A stretch of DNA of 64,000 bases from Heterocephalus glaber (Eukaryota; Chordata; Mammalia; Rodentia; Bathyergidae). The notes below the pieces were generated by a model. That model did no database searches. It was not told where the DNA came from and saw only the letters and a program-made list of their open reading frames with translations. The stretch spans positions 4,264,489 through 4,328,488 of the forward strand of contig NW_004624743.1 of the NCBI RefSeq assembly GCF_000247695.1, in the 5' to 3' direction. A program made the position numbers and the translations under genes. Positions 24,225 through 37,619 of the stretch are shown in pieces. Each line of letters opens with the position of its first letter. Within the stretch, counting starts at the first letter, position 1.

Positions 24225-25145
24225 TTTTTATTAGCTCATTCATTCATTCATTCATTCATTCATTCACTAACATAATGGCTCATAGAGTTCCTACTGTGTT
24301 CTACATAATTCTTAGGACTAGATTATAAAGGTGAAGAGAGTAGCTGTACTTTCTGATCTCATGGAACTCAGCCATGCGGGAGGACTGACACCAGTCAACT
24401 AAAGGCATAAAGAAATGTAGCTGTTTATGAAGTCATGAAGGAAAGTTATATTGTGCTCTAGACATAATTTATAAGATGTCTATTCCATAGGTAGGGCTTT
24501 GAAGGAAAAGTGATTCCAAAATATTCACCTGTAAGAGGACCCATGTAACTGGAGTGGTCAGAGCATGGATAAAAAGATAGGGAATAAGTCATGAAGGCTT
24601 GCAAAGGCCACATACATAGAAATCACTTTATGGGATATGTTCACATTTAAACAGTAGGATAACAGGGCTGGACTTCAACTTTAAAGAAAATTCGATGTGC
24701 TATCCAGAGAACACTTGAAAGGGATCAGTGCAGATGAAGGTAGAGTGGTTCATGATATTCACAATAATCATAGTCAAGCCTGAGGGGTAGCCTAGACTAG
24801 AGTGGGGGACTGGCAGGTAAGGCGAGAAGTGGGCAGATCTGAGAAGCAAGCCTCGCAGATGACTAGCTGTTTCACCCCACAGATGAGCACTGGTGCTACT
24901 TTCTGACACAACAGTACCAGAAGAGAATCTACATTGGAAAGGATGATCACGAGCAACCTTTCTAGACATATTTTTCAAGAGAGATCTTTAAGAAGACAAA
25001 GGAATGTGTGGCCTGCAAATATACGTGTTGGTGTTGCTGAGTTGAGGTGGCAATTGTTGAGTGTGGATGTATTTGCTCACTGAAAGTTAAGAGAAAATAG
25101 AGTCCAGGACCAAGTTTCAGGGAAGCCATGGTTTAATGGTCACAG
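24225..25145 (+). repeat. Ancient interspersed repeat, unassigned family (copy 2)
   Basis: The block begins with (CATT)7 (24237-24266), then 'gttcctactgtgttctacat' (24287-24306) and 'atctcatggaactcagcc' (24356-24373), and continues through 'aactggagtggtcagagcat', 'agggctggacttcaac' and 'tagcctagactagagtgggg'. This order is that of the same ancient family as the block at 40680. It is diverged, with no coding content. Confidence 0.5.
24237..24266. repeat. (CATT)7 microsatellite
   Basis: Seven tandem CATT units, probably grown from the 'cattcattcaacaaa' start of the ancient repeat it opens. Confidence 0.95.
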
Positions 25146-25149
25146 AAAA

Positions 25150-27625
25150 TTTAGTAAAGATACCAACTAGAGAGGTGGAAAAAATTAGAAGGTACATGGT
25201 ATCCTCAGAGCAGTATTAAGCATTTAATGCATGTACATCCTATCACTTCAAAAATAGGCCACTAGAAATGTGGAATTTCTGCTGTATATTTTTAACATGC
25301 TTATTCTATACTCAGCACACTATCGAGACTTGCTGAAGAGATGAAAAATTTTCAGTTCTGCACGGGCTGAGCACACTGACAACATATGTTAAGCAAATGT
25401 TCTCCTTTGTGTGACATTATTTTGTACCAAAAGGACATTCTGATTGATCCTTTCGCTAATCTAGGGAACCATTTTCACACGAATAAATAAAATGTCTAGC
25501 TGGAGAACCTGCCAATATTTATTGCTTCCAAAAGAAGGCTTATTTGGCCTATAGGTGGAAAAGTAAAAACACAGGGAATTAAAAAGGTGATATTTAACCA
25601 AAATTAAAGAATAACAGTAAAGAACACAGTGAGAAATGATACATGCCATTGGATTTACCTAGTCTTTTGTGGTCATGTTTGTTTTTATTTTTCTGTGCTC
25701 TATCTTGTTAGTGCTGAGTGTTGGCCTCTTATTTTATGCCCTGAAGTCCTTTCGTTTAACAATACATTTATAGCTGGTCTTGAGAGAAGTTGGTCAGCAT
25801 TGCACAGGAAGGGGAGAAAACTACCATGCCATGCCCACAAGAATAAGCAATGTGGATGTAAGAGGACAAGAAAGACACTTAGAAATAGTGGCAGACTTTA
25901 AGTAAGTACTTTAGTCCTTCTCTTTATGTTTCCTAGAAGGTATGGAAATGTAGTAATTCGTTAAATATCTGAGAAGTCTGGAAATCCACTTAAAACTGTG
26001 TGTAACAATTATCTTTGCAAACCCAATGATATAGGTTGAGGAATTAAACACATTTCACTTTCTTACCTTTGAAAGTATTAAATATATACAGCCAGTTTTG
26101 CCTTTCTATAAAACTCTTTTATTTCCACATTTCCAGTTTTATTAATTTAAATTTGTAAATTTCATGTTATATTAATCACATGAATATAAATGGGTAAGAT
26201 TAGATGTAGCTCTAGTAATTACTATAATTCCTATAAAAGAAATGATTCCTGAAACAATTTTGAGATGAATATTGCTAAAGATTGACTGCAGGTCATGAAA
26301 TAAATGGCAAGGTTCCTTGCACAGAAGGGACTTGACATTTACTTCCCCTTCAGCTTGATCAAGATGATAAAACAATTAAATACTATTCTTTAATATCAGT
26401 ATCTCTGGATTCTGTATTTAATTCTACATAATTAACACTGTATTTAATTCTACATAGAATACGCCCATAGAATCATTGAAAGAAGTGGCAATAATCCAGA
26501 TTGGACTGTTCCATGATTAATATCTATAGTGTTTTCATGTTCTAAGTAAAATGTGCTGATTAAAATGATCAGGGATCACCCACTAGGTGGATATAAAGAG
26601 CTGAGTTCACACCTTCAGTCCAAAATGCCTTGGCTTATTTCTGTGCATTTTCTTTTCTAATTTACAATAATTGCTGAGTATCTTAAGTAATTAGTTAGGC
26701 AATTTATTTCCAACATGCTATTTAAATATAGTAGGTCTGGACTGTCACTCTTTAATATCAGTGGAACAAGAATAAAAGATTTTCAGGGCAGCCAATAATT
26801 TATTACAAGTGGCAGAATATGTGTCTTCCATTTGGTCAATAAAATATGGTATTTAAAGTGGGGTTTTTTTCCAGCAAAAAGATTTTTAAAATGATTTATG
26901 GGTCTATTTGAGGTAGGTCACAAACAATGGGAAAAAGAGATTTATAATTGCTCATTTTGTGCTAAAATAATCAGTATAAATGTACAGACATGCCAATTAC
27001 TAAAGATGCAGCTAAACAATGTCCTTCCATAGTTCCAAGACACCATAGTAGGTTCTATGGATATTTTGAATTCCAAAGAAGAGTAGAAAGCAGCAGAAAC
27101 ATCTGTAATTAGGTCTGCCAAGAATAAACGTACTACTCAAGATTAAATATTTTCTCAATTCAAAGTGAGACACACTTCCATTCCATTTCATTTGGTTTAA
27201 TATTTTTCAGTAAGAAATAATTTTAACCATGCTGCATGTCACAAATCATGAGGGCTCTGAATTCTCTTTGATCTCTATGCTGGAGGGGAACCAGTAAATC
27301 TCATAGTTAAACTTAGCCCTCCCTACAGGGGCTGCCTCCTTCTGCCTGTGGACTAGCAAGTGAAATGTTTGATTCAGATACCTGCGCTGCTCAGGCCTCT
27401 CAGCTTTCATAAGACAGCTACATTTTTCCCCTGCTTCTGCTTCCCTGTAGAGCATGAGGGTGTGTACAAGTTTACCCTGCTGCCACTCATTAGGAAATGC
27501 TGCTGGCTGGACCTGCAGGGCCCCCAGTCAGAGTGCACAGGGAATGTCCCCTACGAATAACTTACTGGGATCACAGTGCAGAAACATAATTTCAGTATAA
27601 TGACCCTCACTCCTGTGTAGAATAC
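25150..27625. other. AT-rich intron, no gene
   Basis: No exon, RNA gene or nameable repeat was found. Short ORFs at 25629-25901 and 27246-27560 carry no domain. Confidence 0.5.
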
Positions 27626-27629
27626 ACCA

Positions 27630-27985
27630 ATCAGACTTCCATTTCAGGGCATTCTCTCTACCCAAGAAGAGCTTCCTCTAATACCTCCATCTCCATTAAA
27701 CCTTTGCTCAAAAGCGTCTCCTCAACAATGTCTGTCCTGAAGCGTTGTACTTAAAATTGTAAAACATACCCCGAGCCCAATATTCTCCTGTATCCTTCTC
27801 AGTAGCATTTACTACCTTTTAACATCACATACAATCTATTCTTTTTGCTTTCTGAGTTGTTTATCTTTTTCTCCCCCTGCTAGAATGTAATGTCCATGAG
27901 GACACAATATTGATCAAAAGCTAGATGTAACCCTGACTTATGCCTGAACACCAGATAGCCATTTATACGGGATTGTTTTGACAAA
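27630..27985 (+). mobile_element. L2 LINE, 3' end
   Basis: The order of phrases is that of the L2 3' region: 'gcttcctctaatacctcca' (27671-27689), 'cagtagcatttactaccttt' (27801-27820), 'ccccctgctagaatgtaatg' (27872-27891) and 'ccatgaggacacaata'. It is a diverged fragment of the 3' untranslated end. Confidence 0.75.
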
Positions 27986-28204
27986 TATGGAAATGCTTTT
28001 CTAGGGTTCTATTTTAGTGTTTCCCCACTGATCTAAAAGGTAGACATGAGGAAAAAAAACCAAAAATTCTGCTTTGTTTACTTTCATGGAATTATGTAAA
28101 TTAGGACACATGGAACAGTATCTCCGAACTTAAGACCAAGAACAATGTCGCCTGTCATAAACAGGTCTAATTTACTCTTACAGACAGCTTAATCATGTAG
28201 CATC

Positions 28205-28620
28205 ATTCGGGCATCAGAAACGCATTAAGCACCTGCTGTGTGCCAGGCTCTGGGTAGGGAGCAAGATCAAAATGCAGCTAGCTGCGTCAAGTGTCTCACA
28301 TGCTAGTGACGATTAAAGAAAAACAGCTAGGGAACTTGAACAAAATTAAATAAGTGCTGCTGGGGATTTAGCTCAGTGGTTCCAGTGCCTGCCTCGAAAG
28401 CACAAGGTCCTGAGTTTGATCTCCAGTACCAAAAAAAAAAAAAAAAATTAAATAAGTGCTAAATCGTAGTATATAAAGAAAGTTTTGAGGGAACTTGAGC
28501 ATAACATCCCAGACTCGCATCTACAGATGAGGCCCACAGGATGAGTAGGAAAGTGGGTTAAAGAAGTCTTCTGGGCCGAGGAAGGATAGCATGGCTGAAG
28601 ATTTGAAGTCTGTAAAGCAC
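28205..28620 (+). repeat. Ancient interspersed repeat, unassigned family (copy 3), split by ID
   Basis: 'ttaagcacctgctgtgtgcc' (28224-28243) and 'aggctctgggtagggagcaa' open the block. After the ID insertion 'aaataagtgctaaatcg' and 'gaggaaggatagcatggctg' continue it. The ID sits inside the 'aataagtgct' phrase. It looks like the same family as the copies at 24225 and 40680. Confidence 0.4.
28359..28443 (+). mobile_element. ID SINE, copy 3
   Basis: This forward ID element has 'ctggggatttagctcagtgg' (28360-28379), B-box region 'gagtttgatctcc' and an uninterrupted A tail to about 28447. The target-site duplication 'aaaattaaataagtgct' is at 28342-28358 and 28444-28460 (the leading As are shared with the tail). 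Confidence 0.96.
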
Positions 28621-28864
28621 CACTGATCCATTAAACTGAAACAAATCCACCATGACTGTAACATTGAATTCAGGAAGGGAGGTGGTAATAGAGAAAACAA
28701 GAGATCAGTGGAGTCTGAGTATCCAGGCCTCACAAGTGAGATTTCACCTCACCCTGTGTGTTGGGAGCAATGCTACATAATTCTAGGGATAAATCATTTG
28801 GTTAGCCTAGTTCTCTTGCCTACAGCCCAGCTACAGAATAACTCCAGTTTGGCCTCCGGTCACA

Positions 28865-29245
28865 ACTGAGACTTCAGTGATTCAGTGATGCTGTGATTCT
28901 CCAGGACAAGAAACATCCTGGGAGAACAAACACCTGCTCAGTTCCTCATTGTTCTTGGACTGATTAACATCTTGTTTGCTGGAGATGTACTGAACTCTCT
29001 GCAAGCCTTCCGTTACACCTTGTTTATCCCAATGTGAACTATTGAACTCTCTGCAAGTCATTTGTTACATTTGTTTCTCCCGATGTACTGAATAAAAGGT
29101 GTGGTAAGCTGGGGGCTTTGTCTTTGCTGCCCAGAGCAGCACTGATCAAAACCAAAGCTCAGCTTCTTCTCAGTCTCATTTTTCTACCTTTCCTGTAATT
29201 CGCCGTGTGCTGCTGTGGCTCACAGGAGACCAGGACTCACTGCAG
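28865..29245 (+). mobile_element. ERV LTR (solo) with repeated U3 block
   Basis: Three features suggest an LTR: tandem blocks near 28984-29081, an AATAAA-type signal inside 'actgaataaaagg' (AATAAA at 29091-29096), and a following pyrimidine-rich R/U5-like stretch ('ctttgtctttgctgcc', 'ctcagtctcatttttctacc'). The edges are not certain and no internal retroviral sequence was recognised. Family not assigned; composition suggests an ERVK-like (class II) LTR. Confidence 0.5.
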
Positions 29246-29249
29246 AGGT

Positions 29250-31130
29250 TCTGGTAACGTCCCCTTCCCATGTCCCCTACACCTGTGGGCTACAGAAATC
29301 ACTTGAGACTTGTGAGCTGGGAATGGCTGGTCAGATGCACAGAAGCTAGGTGGGAGGGTTGGCTACTTGATGAAATTACTGGGAGTGTCGGTTTCCTCTA
29401 GAAAGTACATGTCTGTCTCAACAGTAGAAAGGATGGCAAGAGCTAGAGTGACAGTAAGGCAAGTAGAAACTCTTCACCAAGCAACTATGAATCCAAGGAC
29501 CTGCAGGAATACTCATGTTTGGCCAGCGCTGAAGACCAGGAAGCCTTAGTGCTACCAAACTCGGCATGGTGTGACATTTCTTCTCCTTTGCTTAGCAAAG
29601 AAGGAGGATACCACCGAAGCAAGGTTAGGCATTTTCTAGTTAGAGGTAACTTAAGGCAAAGAAAATGGAAATGGGTTAGGAGTGTGGTTCTGAGCATGGA
29701 TCTTGGAGTCTTGGCCAGTAAGGGAAGTGTGATTAAGGATTTAAGCAGTAAAATAGATGGCTGGAAGGACGCACGGTTTGAGGTCTGAGATCAAAGAACA
29801 AGTGTATATTAAAACATTAAATAAGATCAAAATCAGAAAAAAAAATGAATGTGGTGATGAAGTAACATTAATCACACATACATTGGTTACACACTTAATA
29901 GTATGTGATGTTAGAAAGGCGATATAATAAAAAACATACAGAGGTATTTTTTCTTCACATGATCAGATTGAGTAAAGGAGAATTAGCAAGAAAGTAAAGT
30001 TCTCACTACATCACTCAAGATTATGACACCATGTTTGTCTGCCACCTGAAGTCACCTAGCAGCAGCCAACCAGTGAGGACCGGACTTCTCAGAACAGTGT
30101 ATTCGGGTGAGAGCAGATGTGAAGAGATGCATGAAGCTTGTGTGGGAATGAAAAGAGGCTCTCACATGGTGCAAGAGAGGATGAGCAGTAGAAATCCGGA
30201 TCTGATCACAGTAAACACAATCCTGTGAAACAGATTATATACAAGCATCGCTAGCCAGAAAAGCTGCTGCATTTCTTAGTAATTTCTACAGACATGAAGG
30301 ATTCCAAGATGGAATGAGATGGCCTGTTTATGGGATTCCAAGAATAATTACTTCCCAGCAGTGACTTGTTCAATGTGAGACTCAGATTTCTGTGCTTGAA
30401 AAGCAAATTGCAGCATTAAATGGTTTTGCTTCTGAAGGAGTCTTTTCTGATGGGGAGATGACAAAATCGTCCAGTATGCTAAGATCTTACATATTTGCAT
30501 GCACATAGCACATCTTAATTCTTTCTACTACGCCTTCCCCCTTTCTCCCCTCCCCATTCCATCTCTGAGTTCCTTTCCCACTTGCAAAAAAATTATCAAG
30601 TTTTAAATTTCTAATAGTGTATTGGCACAAGATCGACAAGGCTGAAGGGTTAGAGAAACCTAGCAACCAGGATTATTTTCAGAAATGTTCTTAAATGAAT
30701 TTATAAGGAATAAGAATTACACATATTATATAATTTACATATGAATTTAAAATATCTATAAAAAGTCATTCTGAACAAAATGGAAAACTACTAACTAATG
30801 TAGCTGATGAGTTTAAATTTCTCAGAGATTAACTGTGACTATATGGGAAAGTTTTAAGCACACATAACAATGAAACACATGCAAGGAGGATATAAAAATA
30901 ATTAATATTTATGAGTAACAAAATAAATATAGTATTTTTGCTCCATTTAAAAATAACAGTTTCAAATTTAAGAATCATAAATGCATATAAGTATAAGTAA
31001 ATACCACTTAAAATTAATATACATTGTCATTGCTGGTATTTGATGAAATTTTACATTTGCACCTTGAGACCATAGTGTTATGTAAATTAAATACATAACA
31101 CATAACAATACTTAGATATTTCACGGCTTT
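29250..31130. other. AT-rich intron, no gene
   Basis: Nothing nameable was found except a pyrimidine-rich patch at 30515-30590 that resembles the antisense 3' end of an L1. Short ORFs lack domains. Confidence 0.45.
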
Positions 31131-31139
31131 TCTTACAAA

Positions 31140-31350
31140 TAAAGAGCAAAATAAAAGACATATAATAGGAAGGAGGGAGGTAGATCTTTCTCAAATGAGA
31201 AGGCGATCAACAGATGGAGGAGGAGATAGGAGAAAGGAGATGAAAAAAGGAACTAAGATGTGTTATGTACTTGTACAAACCTCACACAAGGAATGGAAAC
31301 ATTATATGCTGCAAACACGTACTAGTAAAAATAAAAAATAATTTGGAAGT
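31140..31350 (+). mobile_element. L1 3' end fragment
   Basis: A purine-rich run (31166-31250) is followed by 'gttatgtacttgtacaaacc' (31263-31282) and an A-rich tail 'aaaaataaaaaataa' (31327-31341). This is the layout of a rodent L1 3' untranslated end. Confidence 0.5.
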
Positions 31351-31354
31351 GGAG

Positions 31355-34215
31355 TATATTTTTATGTGCTACATACAAATCATCATCTTCTTAGTTTTGT
31401 CTTTTAATATACTTGCCTTAACAAAACTACACTAATTTATCCTATATTTATTCTAATAAAACTGAAACTTATTTTAAAATGGAAAAAATAAAATTTTTTA
31501 GTTTAACTAGGGCAAGCTAATAATATTCAGGAGGTACCAATTATGCAGACATAGATAGTAAGAAAATAATTCCTTTTGAAAGAATTGGTGTACTGGGAAA
31601 AATCTAGAAGTGTCTCAAATTGAGATAGAATTGTATAAAGAAAAAAGTAACAAATTTTTAAATTTATGTGATTTATACTAAAATTCTGACAAGTCCTAAA
31701 ATATAATTTCACAAAATTTGAATATAGGTGAACATACTTACTCTCATAGTAATATAAATATGCTAATGTGACTTGAGCACGAAGTGAGTTAAAGTTATAT
31801 TTTAATAGAGCAAATCTGTTTGGGAAATGATCAAATTTGATATCTTGTGTCAAGTCTCAAATAATCTGGAATATAATTACTAACTATACCATTTGAATCT
31901 TTTGGAAAGCACAATATTCAAATGGATCATCATCTCTTTTTCAAGGTTGCCAAGGTATGATACAAGGAAAAAAACAAAAGACAGACCCATCAGTTTTTTG
32001 TAAACATGTAGATTAACAAGCCTGCTGGCAAATATCAGATAGGAGCAGAATCTTTATCTATAAAGCTTTTATTAGGATATCTCTGGCTGAGGGTTATTAA
32101 TGGCAAGCAAACCTACATAGACATAGATCTATGAAAAATGTCATAAAATCTAGATAACAATATGAAGATATCTTATTAAAATGCCTTAACAGAAAAAGCA
32201 CATTTCATGTTACGATTAAGTAAAATGTGGTATACGGGGTGATAAACAGAAGACACAAATAGGTTCTTAGAGTAGGATTCAGATGGAGTATTATGCTGTA
32301 AAGAGTTGGAGGAAGGCCAGCATTGCCAATGCAAAACACTATGCAAGTCTCTACAATTTCCATATTAGAGTCAGAAAGTATTCAAACATGTTCTAGTTCC
32401 TACAAACCACTTCTCCATAGATTTCCTAGTTAGTAGTATCTGTGTCAATTTCTTCAGCCAAAAATGTGAGAGCAGGTAAAGTGGTTCATAAGTGGGTCAT
32501 TTTGGAAGAACTTTTAGGACCCAGGAGTGATTAACTATGTATTATTTCCACTGCTTTGGTGATTGTGGCGGCTCCACTGGGGTGTAGCTGTCTGTATCAG
32601 TCCAAGTGCCTGGGTGTCTACAATGAGCTGTGGTCCTCTGCTGACCCCAGCGGGATGGGTACTCTACAACCTGTGTGTGTGTGCGTGTGCGTGTGTGTAA
32701 AACGGAGATCTCTAGATAGCTCATTTGTGAAACATGATAAAGTTCATTCTCTCCGATTAAGCAAGAAAGGGGTAATGAGTCAAATATATTCATCTCACAA
32801 CATCTTTAAACTATAAAGGGCTAAACAAAGTTTGTGGAAACGTGAAGTTTTACTACAACAGGGTACCAGTCAGGAGGACATAGTGGGTCATGGGCTTGAC
32901 AATACTGGAGATAAGAACAAAGTGAGTGTCGAAGGGAATGTTGAAGAAGGAAGAGGAATTAAAGGTGACTTGCATATATTATGCTTGACACAGCAACTGG
33001 TTATGTTATGCACTGAGAAAGGAAATAAAAGAAGGCAGAGGAGTACAGTTAAGAGCACCAGTTTTCCACACAGCCCATTAGATACATGCAGCTGATGGCT
33101 TACAGTGGAAATGTGAAAGTCAAGACAAAGGCTAGTGATATAGAAAAGAAGGAAGAGAAAACTGTCCTATATATACTATGAGCTGGCTATTCTTGCAGGT
33201 CTTTTACAAATACTGTCTCCAGTATAAATGCAGTTTTACCAATTCACTGAAAGAGCTGAATCACTAAAAGGTTTAGCTGTCTAGATTTTTGAGTACTCTT
33301 CACAAAGGAACTAATGGAAAGCTAGGTGAAATTACATGGAAAAGAGGCAAGGAGACTGTAAAGAGGATATTCACGAGGCAGAAAAGGAAGTGGAACATGC
33401 AATGGAAAAGGTATTTTTATGGCCAGCCGATAGAGCACAGAACTACTAAAACCAAGGGAGGAAAATGTCAAGAAGTTATGGGTTATTGCTCATGTTAAAT
33501 GCTGCCGAGCAAACTTGGTAGAGTCCTAATCTTCAAATTTCTGGATTTTTCCCTCTAAATGGTTAACGTGTGAGAGGCAAAGCAGAAAAGGACTCAGCTT
33601 TTCATATATTAATATTTTCCAGAATATTGAGCTGAAGAAATCTCAAAGATGTGGTGTTTTATGAACATTACATCTCCTCTTTGACTAAATTAAAATCTAG
33701 AGAATCAAGTAAATATTACCAGGAGGAATATTATTTCTTCGGATAAAAATTTTCTAGTGAAGATGACCCAACAGATGTTAAATGAACCCTTAGCAGGACT
33801 AAATCATACAGGTAAATTAATCCCCAAATTTCTCTCCAAAACACTCATGGGTACCGGTACTGGATGAGATGCAGGGACCCTGTGGAGTGGGTAGATATTT
33901 CAAGTGAGCATCAGGGAAATCCTGAATTAGAACACACTCCAATAATTTAATTGGAAAATCACTTAGGTGAATGCCTAGTATAAAATCTACAACAAAATGG
34001 AAACACTATACTCAGAAGTGGCATCTAAGTTTATGTCAAGGGCTCATCTCATTTCAGGACTTAGAATTTATAAGATAATATACTTTACTTTAAAAGTAGT
34101 GCCACCACTTCTCCAAGAGAGCAAAATATTATTCCTTGTAAATGATGCAAGAGAAAATATTAGCATTTTCCACATAAACTATCTTAGAGAAAAGGCAAGA
34201 TTTGCAGTACGAGGG
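31355..34215. other. AT-rich intron, no gene
   Basis: Only a short GT-rich stretch (32670-32698) stands out. No exon or nameable repeat was found. Confidence 0.45.
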
Positions 34216-34221
34216 TGCGCT

Positions 34222-34500
34222 GCTGTTCCTCCTCTCTTTTCTGGCTGCTGAGACAATATGCCCGATGAGCACAATTTAAAGGAGGTGAGGGTTATTTGGG
34301 ATCTGTTTTCAGCTCACCATCATCAGGCTCCAAGAGAGGAAAGGCACGGTGGAAGGGGTGGAGAAAAGCTGCTCACACTATGGTGGCCAGGAAGCAGGGA
34401 GAGGAAGAGCAGGAGCCAGGGAGGGGCAGACCTCCATCTCCTCCTCCAGGGACCCGCATTTCCAGACCTGGCCCCACTGCCTAGTAGCAAGCCATCCTAG
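34222..34500 (-). mobile_element. MaLR-like LTR, reverse orientation
   Basis: On the plus strand: 'tttaaaggaggtgagggtta' (34274-34293), 'gctgctcacactatggtggc' (34368-34387) and 'caggaagcagggagaggaag' (34388-34407). These are the reverse complement of the phrases seen in the forward copies at 11690 and 60110. ORFs of 60-80 codons across it are not genes. Confidence 0.6.
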
Positions 34501-34509
34501 CACCATACG

Positions 34510-37220
34510 TCAATCACTTTGCAAAAGCCTCCTGGGGCTTCTGGGATGCGCTTTCAGACTGGCCTGTAACACTTAATACCAGCTGTGACTTTTTAACTTG
34601 GGCTGTGTTGTATGTCTTCCTTCGATATGACCAACAAAACTCACAGATACTAATTCTAGCATTAGAAGGCGATAAAGCAGCTTTGCTGCACGTTTGTTTC
34701 ACAGTCTTCTCCAGTTTTCTTGCTTTGTCTTTGCATTACTCTTTTTTCTAAAAAAAAAAAAAAAGGTACCCAAAGTAACACTTCAACGCAACTTTACTTT
34801 GGTGAAGAATGTTTTCAGAATTTATTGGATGCCTATGGACAAACCAAATACACAATCAACATTAAAATTTACCTAAATATTTCATTAGAAAATAATTACA
34901 GATTTTCAAAACAAAAATACACATTTATATGATCCTATTAGTCAAGTCCATTTTTGTCCACTTTCCAGAATAGGACCCAGTGTACATCTCTTAAAAATAC
35001 AATTACAGAGCACAGCCGATTTTAAAACTAAATACTTAACACTGCCTACTCTGAATATATTTTTTACTAAAATTATATTTTTCTTTTCACCAAAATTTAG
35101 CCAAAGTAAAACTGAAGTTAGACAATCTTGAGAAGTAATATAATTTTACAATCAAGATCCCTGTCTTTGATATTCAGCCTATGCTTTATTTAATTAAAAG
35201 TTCTTTCTCCAGTTCTATCTTAGAATTTCCATGCATCTCAATCAATCTCACAGACTTTAGTCATTATCCAATTATTTCCCATCTCTTAGTCTACATACAA
35301 CCTATCCTATCCTCATCTTCTGGCATCCCAATTAACTTGGAAATTCTGTCAGCCCCTTTCAACTGCATCTCATCGACCTTCAAAGACTCTTCCGTTGTTC
35401 TTTGAAGTGACATATTAGTGATCTCAAAATAGTTCTAAAAATACCCTTTTCTATTCTGCCTATTTATCAGCATAAGTTAATTGGTCCAATGCTCACCATC
35501 AAAAACACTTGCATGAATGAAAAGGGAAATGTTAATTTTGTGTAATTTTTAAATGCAGTGTGTCCTGTAAGCAGGCTTGATCGTTAAACCAGTAACTGTC
35601 TACAGAGATATGCATATAGTTTGGAACCTATCTGTGCCACACATGTTATTTTCATAAACAATTTTAGGTAGTTCCCATTTTGTCACATATAATCTAGAAA
35701 CACCAGAATAACCACGAAAATTAAGGATAGCTGGTCATCCAAAAACAAGCAAGAAAAAACAATAAAATCAGATATTATTTTAAAAGACTATCTCTTTCAC
35801 AGAGGTAATATAAATTCTGGAATGGCCCAGTACTTAAAATGGTATGACCGAGCTGTGTTCATTTGAGGAACTAAACCATAGTGACAGATGGTGGCTAGTC
35901 AGGCTGTTCTCCACTTCTATCCATCACGGGTGGAGAAGCTGGCAGCATTGTAACACCAAGCAACAGAAATGCAGGTATTTATTGAGTATTCAGTTCACTG
36001 ATAAATAAAGTGGAAGAAATTCCATTAAAATGTTTTCTTGACACATTTTTCACAGCAATCTATTGGTGTTTTCTGCTCCATCCCTCAAGTTACTCAACAC
36101 GATGATTTCCCAGGAGTCAAATCCACATTACACCGAGACACTTGGCTCCTGTTACGTGAGTCTAGGGAGAGCTCAGACTTATGTCTAACCACATTATGAT
36201 TCGCCTTGTATGGCCATTCTCTTTAAAGGAAATTACCAAAGTGTAAAAAATATATTGGATTAATTTTTTTCATGTCAAAAATAGCATTTATAGTAGCACT
36301 AGTTTAATAATCTGTGTGTACATTATACAGAGTAAGATTGAACTTTGGTGCCTGGTTGCTGAGTCTGGATAAAATCTGCTCTTATTTAACATGGTATGCA
36401 TTTGTTTATCATTCAAAAATGTGAAACTATACTGAGCTGGCTTTATCTGCCAAGGGTGATAGTCAAATGGAAGCATTGTGTAGTTTAATTTTGTTTTGTA
36501 ATTCTTTGTCAGTGTACCTAAGATGACCGGATAAAATAAATGGGTTTTAACTTTCTATAATCTGAGGCTCTATGGTTTTTATTGCTTTTATAAATGCATG
36601 AGTCTAACATTAAAGGTGAAACACCTGTATAACATGAAATAATTACAAATTTATGCTAAAATGTTTGAGAATAAATTTCTGAATGACACTTTTGCTTCTT
36701 CAAAATGGAAAAGAGCTACTCAACTGCAACTTCTATAATGATCTACCTTATTCAACACTTAAAATATTGTTTATCTCTGTGTTTTCCACTCTCCAGATGT
36801 TTTGCAAACATATATGTGTAAAGTAATACAAACATTTGTTTCTGCCGTATTTTCACTCTCTAAAAATATACAATTGTCACTGAATTAAAGGTGAATCTTA
36901 TTTTTGTTTTCTATAGGCTGTATTACATTTTTGTTTGCTTTATTATTTTTTAATTTTGAAAAATTTTGCATTATCTGTAGGCTTTGTATGTGGTACCTAC
37001 AATGCTTCACTGAATAAACCATTAATTTCATCATTATAATTCTATAAGTGATTTTTAACCAGGAAATACAAACTATAAGAAATGCAAGAAAAAACATTCC
37101 ACCCATCAGCATGGATATTTCATTATACAATGATGTGATTATTTACTTAAAAATACCACAGTCAGGAAATGACAGTCTACTTCCTTGTGTATTTCTTTGG
37201 CACATCTATGGTATCTGTTG
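34510..37220. other. AT-rich intron, no gene
   Basis: The stretch contains an A15 run near 34750-34764 and otherwise no nameable feature. Confidence 0.45.
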
Positions 37221-37227
37221 TAGCAGG

Positions 37228-37612
37228 CTGAATGGTAGTCCCTCAAAGCATACGCTCATATCCACATTCCAGGGACCTGTGACTGTTCTCTTATTTGAAA
37301 AGTTCTTTCTGTCTGTAATGAAAGCTCTTGAGATGGAACTGTGGTAGATTCCCCAGAGGAGTCCTGAATCAAGTGACAAGTGTGCATCTGGGACAAGCGA
37401 CACAGAAGATGGTAGGGTGGGGGCTTGTTGGCTTCAAGTCAGTGACGTCAAGGAAAGCCAACTGTCACCACAGGTTGGCTCCGAGGCAAGGGAAGACTCT
37501 CCAATTTACTGCCACAGAAGGGGCAGGGCCCGGCTGACACCTCTTGATTTCAGAGTTCTGGTCAAGAGACATGCAAGAGCATTAGTTTATGCTGCTGTAA
37601 ACTACCAAGGTG
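37228..37612 (+). mobile_element. MLT1-type MaLR LTR, forward
   Basis: Phrases in MLT1 order: 'ggctgaatggtagtccctca' (37226-37245), 'ccagggacctgtgactgttc' (37269-37288), 'tgaatcaagtgacaagtgtg', 'ggcccggctgacacctcttg' (37526-37545), 'atttcagagttctggtcaag' (37546-37565). It is a degenerate solo LTR. Confidence 0.8.
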
Positions 37613-37619
37613 GGGTACG

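Noticed and set aside
28359..28443. A functional tRNA gene (A and B boxes visible)
   Set aside because: ID elements derive from a tRNA but lack the cloverleaf, have A tails and target-site duplications. The same holds for the other five copies.
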